NCBI RefSeq assembly: GCF_030848805.1
Contig: NC_092368.1
Location: forward strand, 5,800,441-5,864,440
Length of the DNA stretch: 64,000 bases
Direction of reading: 5' to 3'
Source: Temnothorax longispinosus
Taxonomy: Eukaryota > Arthropoda > Insecta > Hymenoptera > Formicidae
Part shown: in pieces, positions 49,791 to 64,000 of the stretch
Position numbering within the stretch: position 1 is the stretch's first letter
How the letters are laid out: each line of letters begins with the position of its first letter
The notes under the pieces: generated by a model
Told to the model about the DNA's origin: nothing
Seen by the model: only the letters and a program-made list of their open reading frames with translations
Databases searched by the model: none
Position numbers and translations under genes: made by a program

Positions 49791-50235
49791 TATCGTACGA
49801 CCACTCGTACGCCAGAGTGAATTAGGACCGACCGCAATAAAATTAGATATCTAACAGAGATGTGTCAAGATACCTCTCTCTGGTTGTAAGTTGCTCAGAA
49901 AATGACATTATAAAGCGTGAATCTTTATGTTAAGATCTGGGTCATATTTATTTAATTCACTTACAAAAACCAGACACAAGTCTGATATTTCTTCTTTTTT
50001 AAAAGAAGTATCTCCTAAGTCCTAAAATAATTAAAAAGAAACGTTTTCTTTGAACGAAAACTTCATAACAAGATTCGAAAGGCGCGAAAAGTGAAAATAA
50101 TTATATTCTCCCTTTTCTTGATGAATTTCTCAATCGTTAAGAATACAGAATTGAATCAAAAAATCAGTTTGCATATAATTCCTGCGCAAGTTCCCGCTGC
50201 GAAAGATCTTTCGCTGGAGTTTCTCCGCCATTCGG

Positions 50236-50342
50236 GACAATCGTGACTCTGTTTTCGCGTTTATCGTAATGGCTGTGGTCCATTATCGAGCGTGACGTCT
50301 CGAGTGTTGCGGCGTCTCGCGGCTCGTTACTTTGTGGGTGGC
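50236..50342. repeat. Local duplication, copy 2
   Basis: This is the partner of 49676-49790, about 560 bp away in the same orientation, with the same ordered blocks ending in ctttgtgggtggc. The spread of conserved blocks over more than 100 bp argues against chance. Confidence 0.65.
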
Positions 50343-53300
50343 ATCGGCCTCCTTTTCTCGTCGGTATTTCTCCGCACCGTTTTGCACGCTCTCGCGGTTC
50401 TTCTCCGTTCTCGTGGTCGTCTGTTCTCCATATTATTGCGATGTTCTCCTGGTTCCTAGCGCGAAACGCAGAACCGTAACCACTATATCTGAATAAAAGC
50501 GATCTAAAGAAGTTTAAAATTAAGCGAGATCTATAAATTTAAGATGACAGTTTCTTTCATGAGATTTTTATTTAAAATTGAATATGTGAGTACGAGAAAA
50601 ATGTTACATAAAGATATTAATTATAAACGTGGATCTCGTATTAAGTCTTTTTATCTTTATATATCTTGTTTGATGTACAAAAGTGCGAAACTATATTTAA
50701 TTTATCATTAATTGATGGATTAACGTCATATTCCTCGAGCAACTTACTTTGAGACATTGTTATGCAACAGAAAATTTTATTGCGATATTTTGTTATTTAT
50801 ATATGATAATATTTGGCTTTTGAGAAGGCGGCAAATCTAGTTGCTCGCCACGAGGGCCAGCAACTTTAGCTACGGCACTGCGCACACAATCAAAACGTGG
50901 AGAACCGACACGGCCGCGCGTAGTTTGTATGCTAATCAGAGTCGTGTTCCCTTCCCATCCGTACATCCTCGCCGCTATCTTCGTCCACCATTGTGGGCTC
51001 TAACTATCGTCAATTCTATTTTCTATCTCGTCTTAGCTTCGCGCATTTACACTCTTGTTCAGCGCCGCGTTTAGCACCGAATGCGGCTATTCGATCCAGA
51101 GTTTTATTTCTTTAAAGATACCGAGATCGCGCGCGCGCGCGTTCGACGTAATCGAGAAACGAAAAGCGAATAGCCCCACATTTACCACCGGGAGTATGCG
51201 AATGCAATTCTCAACCTTAAGCATTTAAGTCGTGAGTTTGACGTTAAAATTTATTGGACATTTTTTAACCGCATCGATTTATCGTTTATCGAATTAGTAG
51301 TTATTGTTATAAAATTAGAAGAAAGTAATTGTATATCATTTAATAATTATTATTATCGTGTTTAACGCTCTAAAAGCAACTCTCCAGAACTAGTGTCTAT
51401 TTTCTATTACAGCAATGACACAATCACCATAAAATTATCAGAAAGCTATTTTGAATGCGTATAAAAGAAATACTTTGTAAAATAGCAGATCATCAAAGCC
51501 GTGTATGTAAAACAAAACGTAATTTGGTAAAACTGGGAAACCCGGTTTATCAACATTTTCCTGCGTGGAATAACGTCACCCGCCACGGATCCGCGCGAGT
51601 AAACCGGAAGAGACGAATTGCGGTGAGAAAGAGAGAGAAAACGGAAACGAACGCGGGCGCCCGCTTCTCTCGTGAGCGCTCTCCCTCGCCGGCTCTTTTC
51701 CCGTTTCCTCCATTTCCCGACCGCCTTACTGCGCTTTGTCTCCATAAGCCACATTCGGGTCACTGGCACGAAGAGGTTGCTTTAACGATCTGCATTGCAT
51801 GAGCACATTTCGCCCTCTGGTACTCCGTTCGTCTATCTTTATGGAGAATGTCGGTGTCAAACTGAGAACGTGAGAGACTTTCAGCGGCGTGAGAAATTTT
51901 TTAAGTGCTTAAAAGAAAACAGTACGACGATCACAGAAAATAATACAAACTTCTTTTGAACTGTGAATCTGTGAATTTCGCATATTTACGTTTTTTAAAT
52001 AAGACAAAACATAAGATTTTCTAAAGTATAGAAGAAAGGGAACTTCATTTTGCGAGTTCATCTTTGGAATACACGTATTTCTTGAATATTGAACGTCAAC
52101 AATTTGCCAAGAAAATAAAGAATGTAAGATCTACTTAATAGCGTGCGAGAAAATTAATTCAAATTTTGATAAGAATTAAGTACAAAGTTGTATCTCATAA
52201 ATTCCAAATTTTAATACCGTGTTTAATATTCATTAAAGACAAAAAATATTGAACAGGAGCATGAAGCTGATAACTTTGGTAAGTTCCGAAGAATCCTTCT
52301 TTCCTCTCTTGTCTCATCCTTTCAATTCCTTTCCGCGACACAGTTTTAGAACGTATATACGACGGTTGACAAACAGACTTCGGTTATTTTATATGACAAA
52401 CAAACGAATCGGACGATCGGCTTTACCTTGTTTATGCCTTCGGTCCGTTCCCAAGAAATCCGATAGCTGTTTCTCGAGTAATGTTGAGTTTCAACGAAAC
52501 TTCGACATCGCGATGACGATGGCGAGTAAACATGTAACGGCAATGTAATAAACAGGCGAATTAAAAAGCCGCGACGGAGAACTGGGTCAATGCAAAATTG
52601 AATTCTTAATTCGCGAAATTATGGCCTGGCACTAAAACATTTAAATCCTCCTGTATTCTTCTTTTTATTTTTCTTTTAAAGAATTAAATAGAATTCTTTT
52701 ATTGAAACAGGAGGGGAATTATAACGAAACAACCGGAAATTAAAGAGTTAAAATTTCAGTATCAAAGAAAGTGAAATATATCGTACTGAAAATGTGCCCT
52801 TTTAACTGGAAAAAAAGATCGACCGAATTAACTTCTTTTATTCGTGTATTTTTTTAACTTTGTTTCTTCTGCTTACGATGATGGTAAGTTTCGCGCTCAT
52901 CACTTGACGTTACTGCATTTACATCTCTTTTTTCGCTATTCTCTCCGTAACTAAAATGTTTTTGTATGTGGATTACAAACAGTAAATAATAAATTTTTTC
53001 CATTGGGAATTGTCACGAAGCACATTCACACATGTATAACACATATGTATATATGGAAAGCAGCAATTAGGCAGAGTGGATACGGCCTCGCTACACTTAG
53101 ACGTCACTACTTTGACGCACCATGCGCCTCTCTTCGTCTATGTCTTCGCCATTGCAGTCATTGCTTGTTAACGCCGCTTCTCCGGGTGTCTTAAAAATAT
53201 ATACGACCGGTCCTCTTTCTCCCCGGCATCCCTTTCTCTCCCTTTCGCGACGCGACAAGACATCGGCAAGAAGGGTGCGCGCAAGAAAATCGCGGGATGC

Positions 53301-53930
53301 ACTTACGGATATTACCGAGAACACCGACGGGAAGATTGCCAGACACGGCTGCTGGAATCATTAGAATTAAACCTTCTACAAAAGAGCGGCAGGAAGGCAT
53401 GAAATTTAAGTGCCAAAATCTCAAGTATATGTATAATGCAGACGGTTCAACGTCTAAAGATTTAATTTTATTATAATTTTATAGATCCGTTAAGATATAG
53501 GTTATTTATTTAGAATCGTATAAATATTATCTTAAAAACCTCAAGAATATCCCTCCCTAAAGTCATGAAAGAATTATTGCGACATTCATCAAAATCCCAT
53601 GAAGATATATTGCTTGATGCATATACTTAACCAAAGAGAAGAAGACAAAGAACCTAAAGATTTACTTAAGCTTAACATAAAGGGAGCAAAATCTGTCTGG
53701 ATTTGAAAGAAAAGGAAATTTTTGTTTTCTCATAAATCTCATCGTAGCCCATTCTTCAATCTTGCACAGAATGAGATTTATGAGGGTTTCTGGTCAGTTC
53801 TAGAATAACGCACGTTGAGTAGGATTTCCGTTGAAACGTTGCCTTTAACAAATTCCTTTTGACTTTGCACATCTCGGGCATTATAGAAATCGCTGTCGTT
53901 TTAATTTTGTATTCGTCAAAAGTGAAATCA

Positions 53931-53970
53931 ATAACAATAAAACATACGACATAACAATAAAACATAGCAA
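53931..53970. repeat. Two 20 bp tandem copies
   Basis: ataacaataaaacatacgac is followed directly by ataacaataaaacatagcaa (16 leading bases identical). Confidence 0.85.
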
Positions 53971-56900
53971 AGTAGCTCTGATAACAAAGAAAAATAATGT
54001 GGCGAGACAATACCTGCGAGATAAAAATCGAACGTCGCCCGAGAATGTTCACTTATCGAATATTTTGCGACAATACACGAATGAAAAAGTTCTCTTTCCT
54101 TCATTTTTAAGGCATTCGGCGTCGTTGTTCCATAAGTAATTCATTGTTATGTTGATTCTTTTACAGAAACTGTTTAATTACAAAACTATGTACATAATTT
54201 TTACAATTGTTAACTAGCGTTAACTAGCTCACTTTAGAGATATTTCTACAAACCCTCGCGAGTAATCAGGATGCTATTGTGAACAATGTTCGGGTGTGGC
54301 GAGGACCGAACGGCTGGTGCTACACTTCGCAATGCGTTGCATGCGATACCGCTTGCATTATATGCATCGCCTGCAATTTCATCGGCGATTCGACGAATTA
54401 TCGGGGGCGCGACGCCGCGCCGCGCCGCGTTGGCGATGCGAGGACGGGATGCAATGTGAGGAGGGCGCGAGAGGAAGGCACGCGGCCACTGATTCACGCT
54501 CACGTTGTTTCTACAGACGTGGTCAAAAGGGACAATCTGACCCAGTCTATGGATAATTTAACTCACAGTATGGGTCTGAATGGGTTATAATTGGTGATGA
54601 CAGGCCATCAGGCGACGACAGGCATTCACCTTACCGAGAGGAAGAGAAGGAGGAGACGGGAAGAGAGAAAGAGAGAGAACATTGTGTTCGAGGGCACGTA
54701 ACTAAGTCCTTGGCAGGCGTTGACGGAATCTCCCGTGACATTTCCTCCCATGATGCGACTTGACGCAACACAATGACGTGCAAGCAAATTACGAACTTTC
54801 AATTGTTACGTACTCGCGAACCTTTAGCTCTTTCTTTTAATTTAAATTCTCTCCTCGCCGTCATGGAACTCTCTGAAGTGTCGAGCTAGCGAACTCTACG
54901 AATCGTCGATCCTTCGAATTTTCGAGTTTTACAGAGCTGCCAAGCTCGCGAGTTTTTAATGATATTCCGGTTCGCGAGCTCACGCGAGACTCGCCCGACC
55001 GTTGCGGATGATCGCAGCTTACGAGTTTAATGGGATACAGAATATAAGTGGCTGGTAGATACGTTCTTCAATTTGCGCGGGACTTAAGCTCCTTTACGAA
55101 GATCTCGCGCATAATATGAATACTAATCGATCCTTCGGTCTGGGGCGCGCCGCACGCGCGGACTTTATTCCGCTAAATGAATGATCCTCGAGCTTTTCTG
55201 TCCGAGAAGTTCTTCTTACCCATAGTGATGAAATCTAACTTTTAACAAGCCGCATTGTCGCGCGTATTCTTCGATTTAAAAACTGCTTCACGAATAAAGT
55301 AAATTTCTGCGCATACTTATAAATAGGTAGACGAGATATATTTATTCAGTTCTGCGAAACGTTCGATCGGTTTATCTCCAAGCCTAAAAAATAATAAACG
55401 AATCGCTCGCTGAAACTGACCGCATGCGAATAAGGTCATCCAATCATGATTTTTCAATCTCACTCGAGAATTTTTCCATTATAAGCGTAACCATGCTGAA
55501 AAACTGCAATATAATGGAGAATACAATGGAAATAATATTCGTTATAAATAATGTAACTCCGATAACGCGAAATAAATAATATAAACATATCCTCCTCTCT
55601 TATATTTTCACGTACAAAAACATCATATATATACACACATGTAGGCAAACGTATGGTGATTTTATCTCGCAGTGAAGAGGCTCGAGCGCGGGCCCGCCGG
55701 CATACCACCGCACCGGTCGATTCGATTCAATTACAAAAGTATGAGGCTGATTCTCGTGGCTACTGCGCTGCAACGCGGGATAGATGCACGACGCGTCTTT
55801 TGCGCGATGCGCCAATTCGCATCCGGCTGCGTCGCGACGTGATGCACCATGTCGGTCTTGCCACCGGTTTTGGCGAACGTTGAATACTCCAGCTGTGTCC
55901 CGCCGTCGCGTCGTTCCGGCAGTGATATACTCGCGGACGCGCGGCCTAAGAGGAGAATAATAAAGGGAATCCCACCAGGAGGTGGGTGGTGCAAGAGAGA
56001 GCGTTACAGTGTTTCTCATTTACGTGGCTACCTAAATAAGATTGATCACCAAAGATAAGTAAAAATGGACTTACAGCAGTAAATGATAATCGCTAATTCG
56101 TTTGAGTACTTTCAGATATTTATAACTTTGAATTATTAAAGTTTAAGATCCTAAGAATGCTTACATTCGCATTTTTTAGATCTTTGTATCTTCAAATCTT
56201 CAAAATGATCTTCTGCAGATTCTTTGATTTTTCTGATTATGCAGGATTTTCAGATTCTTACACTTTTTATTCATCGTCTTGTTTCTCCCAAACGTCTTTG
56301 AATTGTTCCGATCCAAAGGTATTTCGATTTTTATACTTCCAAAAGTTTTCGAAGATCCTTGGGACTTATTATTAGAAAAAGCTTTGCAGTTTTAAATCTT
56401 TGTACCTTTGATCGTAAGGTTTCTAACTTTATACAAATTTAAATTGTACCATCGAATCCACAGATGTTAATGAAACAACAGTCTAAGCACGACGCTCTAT
56501 TTTGGCATAAGCGCGCGGAAACTAACGTCAGATAAGCCTACGTAATTAGAATCACATCGGAGGGGAAATTGAGAAACGCTGTTTGAGAGATATGCGTATC
56601 GCACGAATTGCGGCCGTTATCGCAGTCGCATTCCATTGTACTCTCGCAGACAGTGTTATTACCCTAACCGTCCATAATTACGTCATCGTCATTGTCCTCG
56701 CGCATGTATCCCCATAAATGCCACGAGCCCTGGCGCCCTGTGGTCCCTCCGGAGCCTACGACTCCTCTCCCTCTCCCTCTCTCTCTCCGTTTCCTTCCTG
56801 CCTACGCACCGTCGTCAGGTTCGTGATATTCGCACAAGCGACTATGCGGCGACGTCGGTTCGCCAACTAACACGCACCACATGTGGATACGCGGCGCGAT

Positions 56901-59900
56901 GCGTCGCCGTTTACCTGCATCTGCATAGCACTGAGTACCTGAATACCGCAGTACATGCGTTTGCGCGGGGGCAACACACATACGCACGCTAAGAGATTCC
57001 TGCGCGTCTCTATACATATATTCACGTTTCCACATTACTCGCGTACACGAACACGCACTATCGCACTGCACGGTGACGTACTGACGGCGTGATGCACTCG
57101 CGTGCACTAATAGTCTTAATGTTAAAGTATTCAGACACATCGGAAATGATTCTATACGTCAAAATATAGCAAGATAAAATAAATTACAACGTAATTTCTA
57201 TCATGAAAGCTCGTATGCACTCCGAGCTTCCTTTAGAAGAAACTTTGCTCCAAAAGATCTCTTAATTTTGGTCGATATAACTGATGCGAAATTAACAGAT
57301 ATATTTGGGCACTTAATTGCCGATTAAATATTGCGACATTATAAGCGCCAATAATATCGACAAATAAATTTTTCCTAAAAACATGCTTGATATTTCCCCG
57401 AAATCTTACTGTTACAGCACACGTCACTCTTAACCCAACCTACGGCAGTTTCTACAACGATGTCATGCGGCGCACGAGCAAATATACACGCACATACGCA
57501 ATACGCGAGCGTACGCACAACGGCACGCGGGTCGATTAATCGGCATACACGCGGGCTAATGTAACGTTGCGCGCCAGTTATGCTACCATGTTACGTCGGG
57601 TATGCCGACCGCACACTCTGGGTACGCAACCAAGCCGACGGGCTGTGTTGGAGAACCGATGGGGGTGAACATTCCCGATATATATTGAGAGAGAGTGCAC
57701 GCGCGTGTGTATGTTATACGTTGCGCACCTGACAACCACGAATTCGCTACCTGCGTATTAGACTGCATTTCGCGAATTATTGGCGCAATCCTGTGTTCAA
57801 GACTCTCCCCCTTTGCGACCCCCTAAATTCTGCTCTCCTAACCGGACACAATGCGTTCCATCGGCGCAGCATCGAGTGGGGCATCTTCCGGAATCCCCGA
57901 TAGATTCCATCGAAGAGAATTATTTCAGAGTCTCCTCTTGTTTCTCTCTTCCTCCCTTTTCCTCGGCAAATGATGCTCCTCTCTACGTATTGTTCCGCCA
58001 TTTCTCTCGCAATTATTATGCACTGCTGGCTCTTTTCGGGGTTATTCCGTGGTCCGATAGACCGCAACGAAAAGCTTCGAGAGTAGTTGAGGCCAGCTCT
58101 CCGGAAAGATAGAGAAAGAAATAACGAAAAAAACTCTGCAAAGCAGATAACCGATCGTGGTGCACGTTTTATTATTAATTTTCAGAACTTGATGTACTTG
58201 TAACTTTTATTTATTTATGCACGATTTTTCAGTGTAATTTGCATATTTCACGCGTCCCGAGAACCGTAAGAAACCGCGCTTACAAAATAATATTATATTA
58301 CCATGTTAAATATATAAACGCATATAAAAGAAAAAAAACATAGAAAAACATGGAAGGCTAGAAGAGAGATGTTGCGTAACGCATACGGATTGCAATTAAT
58401 TAAAAGGTAGGCAATCTTCCACGTGCGTATATGCAATAGCAAATAAATCCCGTGTCGCAAATGTGAAAGCATATTCCCGGTTGCGCGACGTGCACTCGTT
58501 TAGAATAACGAAGGGCCGCAAAATTAAAAAAAAGAAAAGAAAAAAACACGAGAGAGCGACAGATGCGCCGTAGCGCCCGAGTTTCATAAACGAAATTATG
58601 CTAACTACACGCGTTGAAGGAGGCTCGAATCTCTCTATAATCAGACCAGCGTGATTTCGTTCAAAGCCTTGTTCACCGACTTCTCTCTCTCGCTCTTCAC
58701 GTCTTATTTCTCTCTTCATACTTTGCAGAGAACAAAAATTGGTCTCCCGTTTAGAACAATCTAATGCAATCGCAGCTTCGCATCAATAAACTTTATGTCT
58801 AACATAGGATTAATTTGTTACAAGTAGATACAAGAAATCAATTGCGTGAAATATGCACATATACATCAAGTTCTATGTACGGGCGAGATGCTTAATTTGA
58901 AAGCGAGTCGAGATACAGATTAAGAAAGAATGTGGTATTACAAAAACATCGAACATTTTATTATGATCGTGGTACGAATCTTAATAATAATAGTATTTGG
59001 AATTTGTGATATTTTGATATTTATCTTTGTGGATCAGTTAGCGTGAAACGTACGTGTATTTCAATGGTATCGTACTTCGTGCGGATTATTCTTTTATTTC
59101 ATTCATTTTATATGTGGTAATTTTATTAATTTTCCGCCGACAATATTTGATTCCATTATATTTCGAAAAAGCGGATATTATATTCTTACGGCAGAAAGAC
59201 AAACAATTAACTTTTTACTCCCTTTTTATGTTTTATTCAACAAACGCTCGGCTCATAAAAGAGCTCGATAACGTTTAAATGCGAACCGATATTTTCGAAA
59301 GCCACACGGGCATTAACGCCAGAATTCGAATAAATTAAGACGCGAAGTGACGGCTGACGGCTCACGAGGCTCTTAATCACTGTCGCCGTTTAATTACTCC
59401 CTCACATAGCAATAACGCGACTCCACTGACCTCATTTCCTCAAAACATCATCATCCGAAGTATGGCATCGAGGGCGAACTAATGACGGGGAAAGACCATC
59501 ATTCGGGGACCGATTGCTCTCTCTTATTGAGCCTCTAAATCGCCCTTATGATCTATATGACGACGCCAATGAATCACCATCCATCGTAAACGTCACGTTT
59601 ATTAACTTTTCGCGTTCAAGATGACTTTCGTCATTATCGACGATCTTTTTGTGTCTTAATCTCTTTTTACACTGTAACATAATAATAAGCGTACACCATA
59701 TTCGTGGAGTTCTGTATGAATCGAATTTTGGGACGTACGTTAGGATTTGATGAAAAAACAGATTGCAATTAAGACATCGCTCTACGGAGAAATCGATTTT
59801 AATTCGATGAAGAATTTACTATTGGAATACATGTACCGATGGTGATGATATCGAGGACGCTTAAAGTCGAGCGTTTGATTCGATCCACGTGTTTGGTCCA

Positions 59901-62200
59901 TGCGATAAATGAATTCGCGAGGAGTACGAAAATTTAATTTCCCGCGTATGGAACATAATCCTCTTGCTTAGGAAATTGGCTGCTCGATCGCGCTCCTCCG
60001 GCTTCATCCCATCCACCCTCGCGATCTTTTGTTGAACGGTGCACGAGAAGCGATCCTGACGCGAGACGCGGGATTCGCTGCCGCTGATCCGACCGGCCAC
60101 GCGAAATAAAATAAAACGGATATTAAAACTTGGGCGAGAGCTAATTTCCTCGCGTTTCCAAGCATAATATTCGTTTTCCCTCTTCCACTCTCCCCTTCTT
60201 TCCACATTTTTATTCCTTCATCACTGACGAGTTAAACCATCTATCGGACGAACGACTCCTGAATATTCAGTGACGATGAGCAGATGCGGATGCATGAATA
60301 GGCGAGAAAATCAAGTTCGGGATTCGAATTTGACGAGTGACAGTCACGTTCGGACCATCCTGCAGATTAAACTCTGTTGGGATGCCAGTGTGACATTTCG
60401 AAAATGCAAACTCGCTTTCAGATCTTACAATACAGATCTTTTGGATGCAAAGATCGTAACGCAATACAAATCAATAAAATCTCTAATTCACTAATGGAAC
60501 ATGTTTATCCAAGCAGTTGTAAGAAAAACTTTTGCGATGCACGCGTTAAAGAAAAATCTATCAACATTTTAATTAATAATAATATTTCCTAACAAAGAAG
60601 GATTAATTTCAATGTTGTCACTCATGTATCATAAACTTCAAATGAAAAATGATTCTTGACATATCGTATTATCCTGTCAAAGCAACATATTGCGTAATTA
60701 TATTCTTATACCGCGAAGGCCAATATCACTCCGATAAATCCAAAATCGGATGGAAATATACTATGCTTCATGCGTGCCGCTTTATTGCACGTTCTGCACT
60801 TTACGTTCAGGCAAATTGATCGTTCTACCTTCGAAGTACTAATAAAACTTTATATTCCGACGAGCGTAATTATTTCCCGTCGCTCTATTGGAAAATACAA
60901 GTTTGTTCAATGCAGTCATTACGGGCTCATATAGCGTAGCCAAGATGGAGGAATAGCACAAGATCGATCGGTACATGCCGAGGTATCTCGAAGTAACGAT
61001 CTCGAAGAGGACCGTCGAAACGACATTAATGCCCGGTGTCAAAGGAGAGAGCCCGGACGCCTCTTCATCTACGTGCTTGCCAAAGTACAATGCGTCTGGC
61101 CGAGTGTTCGCGAACCTTCTCCGTGAAACTTCGGGGAAGCCTTCGCCTCCGTTTCTAACCACCTTTGAGGTCATTACGACGTGCACGCTCCCTCGTGTTT
61201 GGACATTTCTCTCTCTTTCTCTCTCTCTTTCTCCTTCTCTTTTCATTACGAAGATCCTGTCGGATGGCCAGACGGTTAATCACGTCCCGTTTCACTTATT
61301 AACTCCCCATCCCGGCCTGCTGGTACTTGCACTCAATAGCCGCCTCCGTTTCTCTTGTTCTGCGCTACCTACTGACGATCCTTGATTCGCTCATCTCTCA
61401 ATATTCCGAATGGGATTAGTTACACATGATTATGTGGCGAAACGTGTTCTATCAACGTGTCGTAACACGTGACTGTCGGGCTTTTACGAGATTCAAATAC
61501 GGGTATTTCCTAGCACTATTAGATATTGTAAACAAATATGTAAAATTACACAAACAATTGTAAATATCGTAACAGAGACATATAATCGTGTGATTTTTAC
61601 ACTTGTTGTTCATGTAAATTTACATATTTATTTTACAACATATAGCTATATTATTTCAGAGTGATTGCGATAAAAATAATACAATATAAAACAAACATTT
61701 TAGGTAAAGAGCAGATTTTATTATTTTGTTTTGGTAATAGAGCATTACGCCACTAATTTTATTTTAGCAGGCATTATAGGTTTTTCATAAAACTCGGTTT
61801 TCAAGGCTTAATTCACCCTTGTATAAGCTTCTCGGCATAATCTTCTTCAACCCTCTCTCTAATTCGCCATTTAACAGCAAGCATCAATGTCTCGAATACG
61901 CTAACAAACAAGAAACAAAAGACTCTCTTACACCCTGAAAGCTCTCTGCGAGAGTCTGCTTGCTTTCCCCCGCGAACATTCGCTCATTAGGCAAATCCTA
62001 CCCCTCTCAGCTCATTCCAAAAAAGGCGTTCGTACCTTTCCTCGGCCTTAGCATACAAATTTATTCGTAAACTTCCACAATTTAAATGTCCACGGTGTTT
62101 CAATCAAGGGGCGTCGCCGTTCTCTCCATCCCCGTTTCCCCCACGTACGTATAAACAACCACCAGATTAGTTTTCCTTCCTTCAAACTTTCATCAGTTTT

Positions 62201-62216
62201 CTCTCTCTCTCTCTCT
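62201..62216. repeat. (CT)8 microsatellite
   Basis: A pure CT dinucleotide run inside a pyrimidine-rich stretch. Confidence 0.9.
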
Positions 62217-64000
62217 CGCTCTTTCCCATCGGCTTTCCCATGGCCTCTCTTTCCCTTTCCTTCCCCCTAGTATCAACTTCGGAGGATTTTCGTGTTGGCG
62301 CGTCAAATATTAAGCAGCCTCGTTTTCGTGCCGCAACCAGTTTAGAGCTAGGATGAACGAGGGAGGCAGGGAAGAGCGGGCTCGTGTGGTTCCTTAAGAA
62401 CTTCGGAACAGCTTCGGAACTCGTTTGGACCAGTGATCCCTGTCCCGCTAGCCTAGTATTTCGTAACCCATAATTATATTTGCTCATTAACCTTCCTCCC
62501 GCCTTCCCCGTTTTCCTTCTTCTGCATTGCTTTCCCCGAGTTTCCATGAGGGATGGAAGTTGCCGCCGGGCAAAAGCGAATCTAGGGAATTTTCGAGGGA
62601 TAGTCTTCCAAATTAGAGATTAAATCCCCAAAGGAACGAAATATTACTCTCTCGTAATTACTATTTAAATCTTCCACAGTTTACTTTTCTGATGATATTT
62701 TAACTTCTCAGAAATAATGTTCGCAAGTTTATGCGTAATTCGATTTGAATATTTTTAATAATTTTTAATCTAAAATCTCCCTCTCTTCCCTGGTAATTAA
62801 TCAGACTAATTAATTAGGATATTTGAGATGGAATTGAACATAGTCGTTATACATGGTTTCTCTTTTGAATACGCGATCGCCCGAAGGGGCAAATGCAGAG
62901 ATGGAGTTTTGTAAATTACCGCCGCTAATGCCGCGTTACATATTTGTTGGATTTCCAACTCGAGATTGCCGGCTTTACAGAGCATAACTTACGTATCACA
63001 CAGGGTAGCTGTTAACGTCTCCCCGAGAATCACCCTGGCAAATGGAAACTCCGGGTGAACCGAAACTACATCGCGACTACCGATAGTTAATGCGCTCCCG
63101 AAATTGTTTAAACTTGCTTATGTAAATAAAATTTGCGAAATTCTCGTCCTTGTTCTCGTTTCGATAAATAATTTCGATGAATGCAATATCTTCCACTGGG
63201 GAAATTTATTGATATTTTATACGAAATTTTATTCATGCGGGATAAAATCTGCAAAATTTATTTACACCCGAAACGTTTAGCCTCACAAAAATATATTAAT
63301 GTCCATTATTATCGAAAAGAAACTATTAATTCTTCCTTCCTCCCCTCAATCTGTTGTATTTTCGTTTTCACAGATTAGCTTGGATTATTTGCACATTATT
63401 AATTCTCTCTGCTAGATTGTTGTCTCGCTTCAATTGCGAAGCGGGGGCTTTCTAGTTGGCGTTCTATTAGCATTGCGCAATCGAGTCGCGACGAATTAGC
63501 GAATGGATAGCGTATTAATTATATTGTTAGTGGACGATGCGAAGCTCAGCTCGACCGCGGCGGTTTTTTCCGGCGGTCTCGCGTTTGGACAGTGCAAATT
63601 TGCGGACGAAACCGCGTGTTATTGGTCACCAATGCGCCAGTAGACTTGCCGCGGATGTATCTAGCGTAAACTTGTCGGCGTCATTTCGATCCTACATATG
63701 TACATTCAGAATTTGTTGATAGTGAAACGCACGCAAAACATATTTTCTTTTTTCTTCACGTTTTAAGAAAATGTATAAATAACAATTTTTATTGATTACT
63801 CGATGCTGTGCATTTTGACATTTTGCTGCAAAGCAAGTTTATGAAATACGGGATAACATGAGACTATACATTTTTTCTATACAGCTATTGTTATTCTTGA
63901 CTGAATCATGTATTATATTATATTTTATCAATTTATATAGCTTCTTATTGTTACATCCCGTGAAGAAACTGCGCGGTAAATTCGGCGATCAATTGGCTGC

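Larger units (their letters stand above)
49671..64000. other. Non-coding stretch to window end (likely intron or intergenic)
   Basis: This is AT-rich DNA with CpG-rich blocks (around 50850-51080, 51560-51770, 54280-54500, 55660-56010, 57430-57740). It also holds a local duplication at 49676 and 50236, a 20 bp tandem pair at 53931-53970, GA/CT-rich tracts (54640-54680, 56760-56800, 61205-61245, 62201-62216) and an ACGC-rich block at 56840-57760. ORFs of 60-140 codons occur, but none shows a domain or a convincing splice context. Confidence 0.5.

Noticed and set aside
1..64000. CRISPR array, rRNA, bacterial operon or integrated virus
   Set aside because: No regularly spaced direct repeats, no rRNA-like stretch, no compact gene arrangement and no viral-type ORF was seen on either strand.

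Overview
This window looks like insect nuclear DNA, most likely from an ant or another hymenopteran. The inference rests on an AT-rich background broken by short CpG-rich blocks, many CT/GA and AAT microsatellites, few recognisable transposons, long introns with GTAAGT-type donors and pyrimidine-AG acceptors, and no bacterial operons, Shine-Dalgarno sites or dense ORFs. No marker gene was available to fix the species.

Only one gene can be supported with confidence. It lies on the plus strand and is seen as two exons, 39682-39859 and 46911-47023, separated by a 7.05 kb intron. Together they encode an acidic, cysteine- and proline-rich segment followed by a single transmembrane helix. The second exon ends in phase 2 at a good donor, so the cytoplasmic tail must lie further downstream, probably past the window. 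The first exon is open upstream of its ATG, so an earlier coding exon is possible. I do not recognise the family.

Region by region: 1-39681 is non-coding as far as I can see (intergenic, or the 5' intron and UTR of the gene above). It holds CpG-rich blocks, microsatellites, hairpins, a solo-LTR-like element at 21400-21748, an 81 bp duplicated segment (18807 and 19427), and a speculative cysteine-rich small ORF at 20654-20884. 39682-47023 is the gene segment, with a possible alternative in-phase exon at 40940. 47024-64000 is downstream intron. It contains three related exon-like modules (around 47443, 48026 and 48359), a second local duplication (49676 and 50236), short tandem repeats and an ACGC-rich block near 57 kb.

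The most interesting structure is the set of three diverged, splice-site-flanked modules directly behind the transmembrane exon. They could be duplicated alternative or terminal exons of the same gene. No tRNA, rRNA, CRISPR or virus-like gene was found. Long ORFs elsewhere are mostly low-complexity or antisense-to-repeat artefacts, and I have not annotated them as genes.
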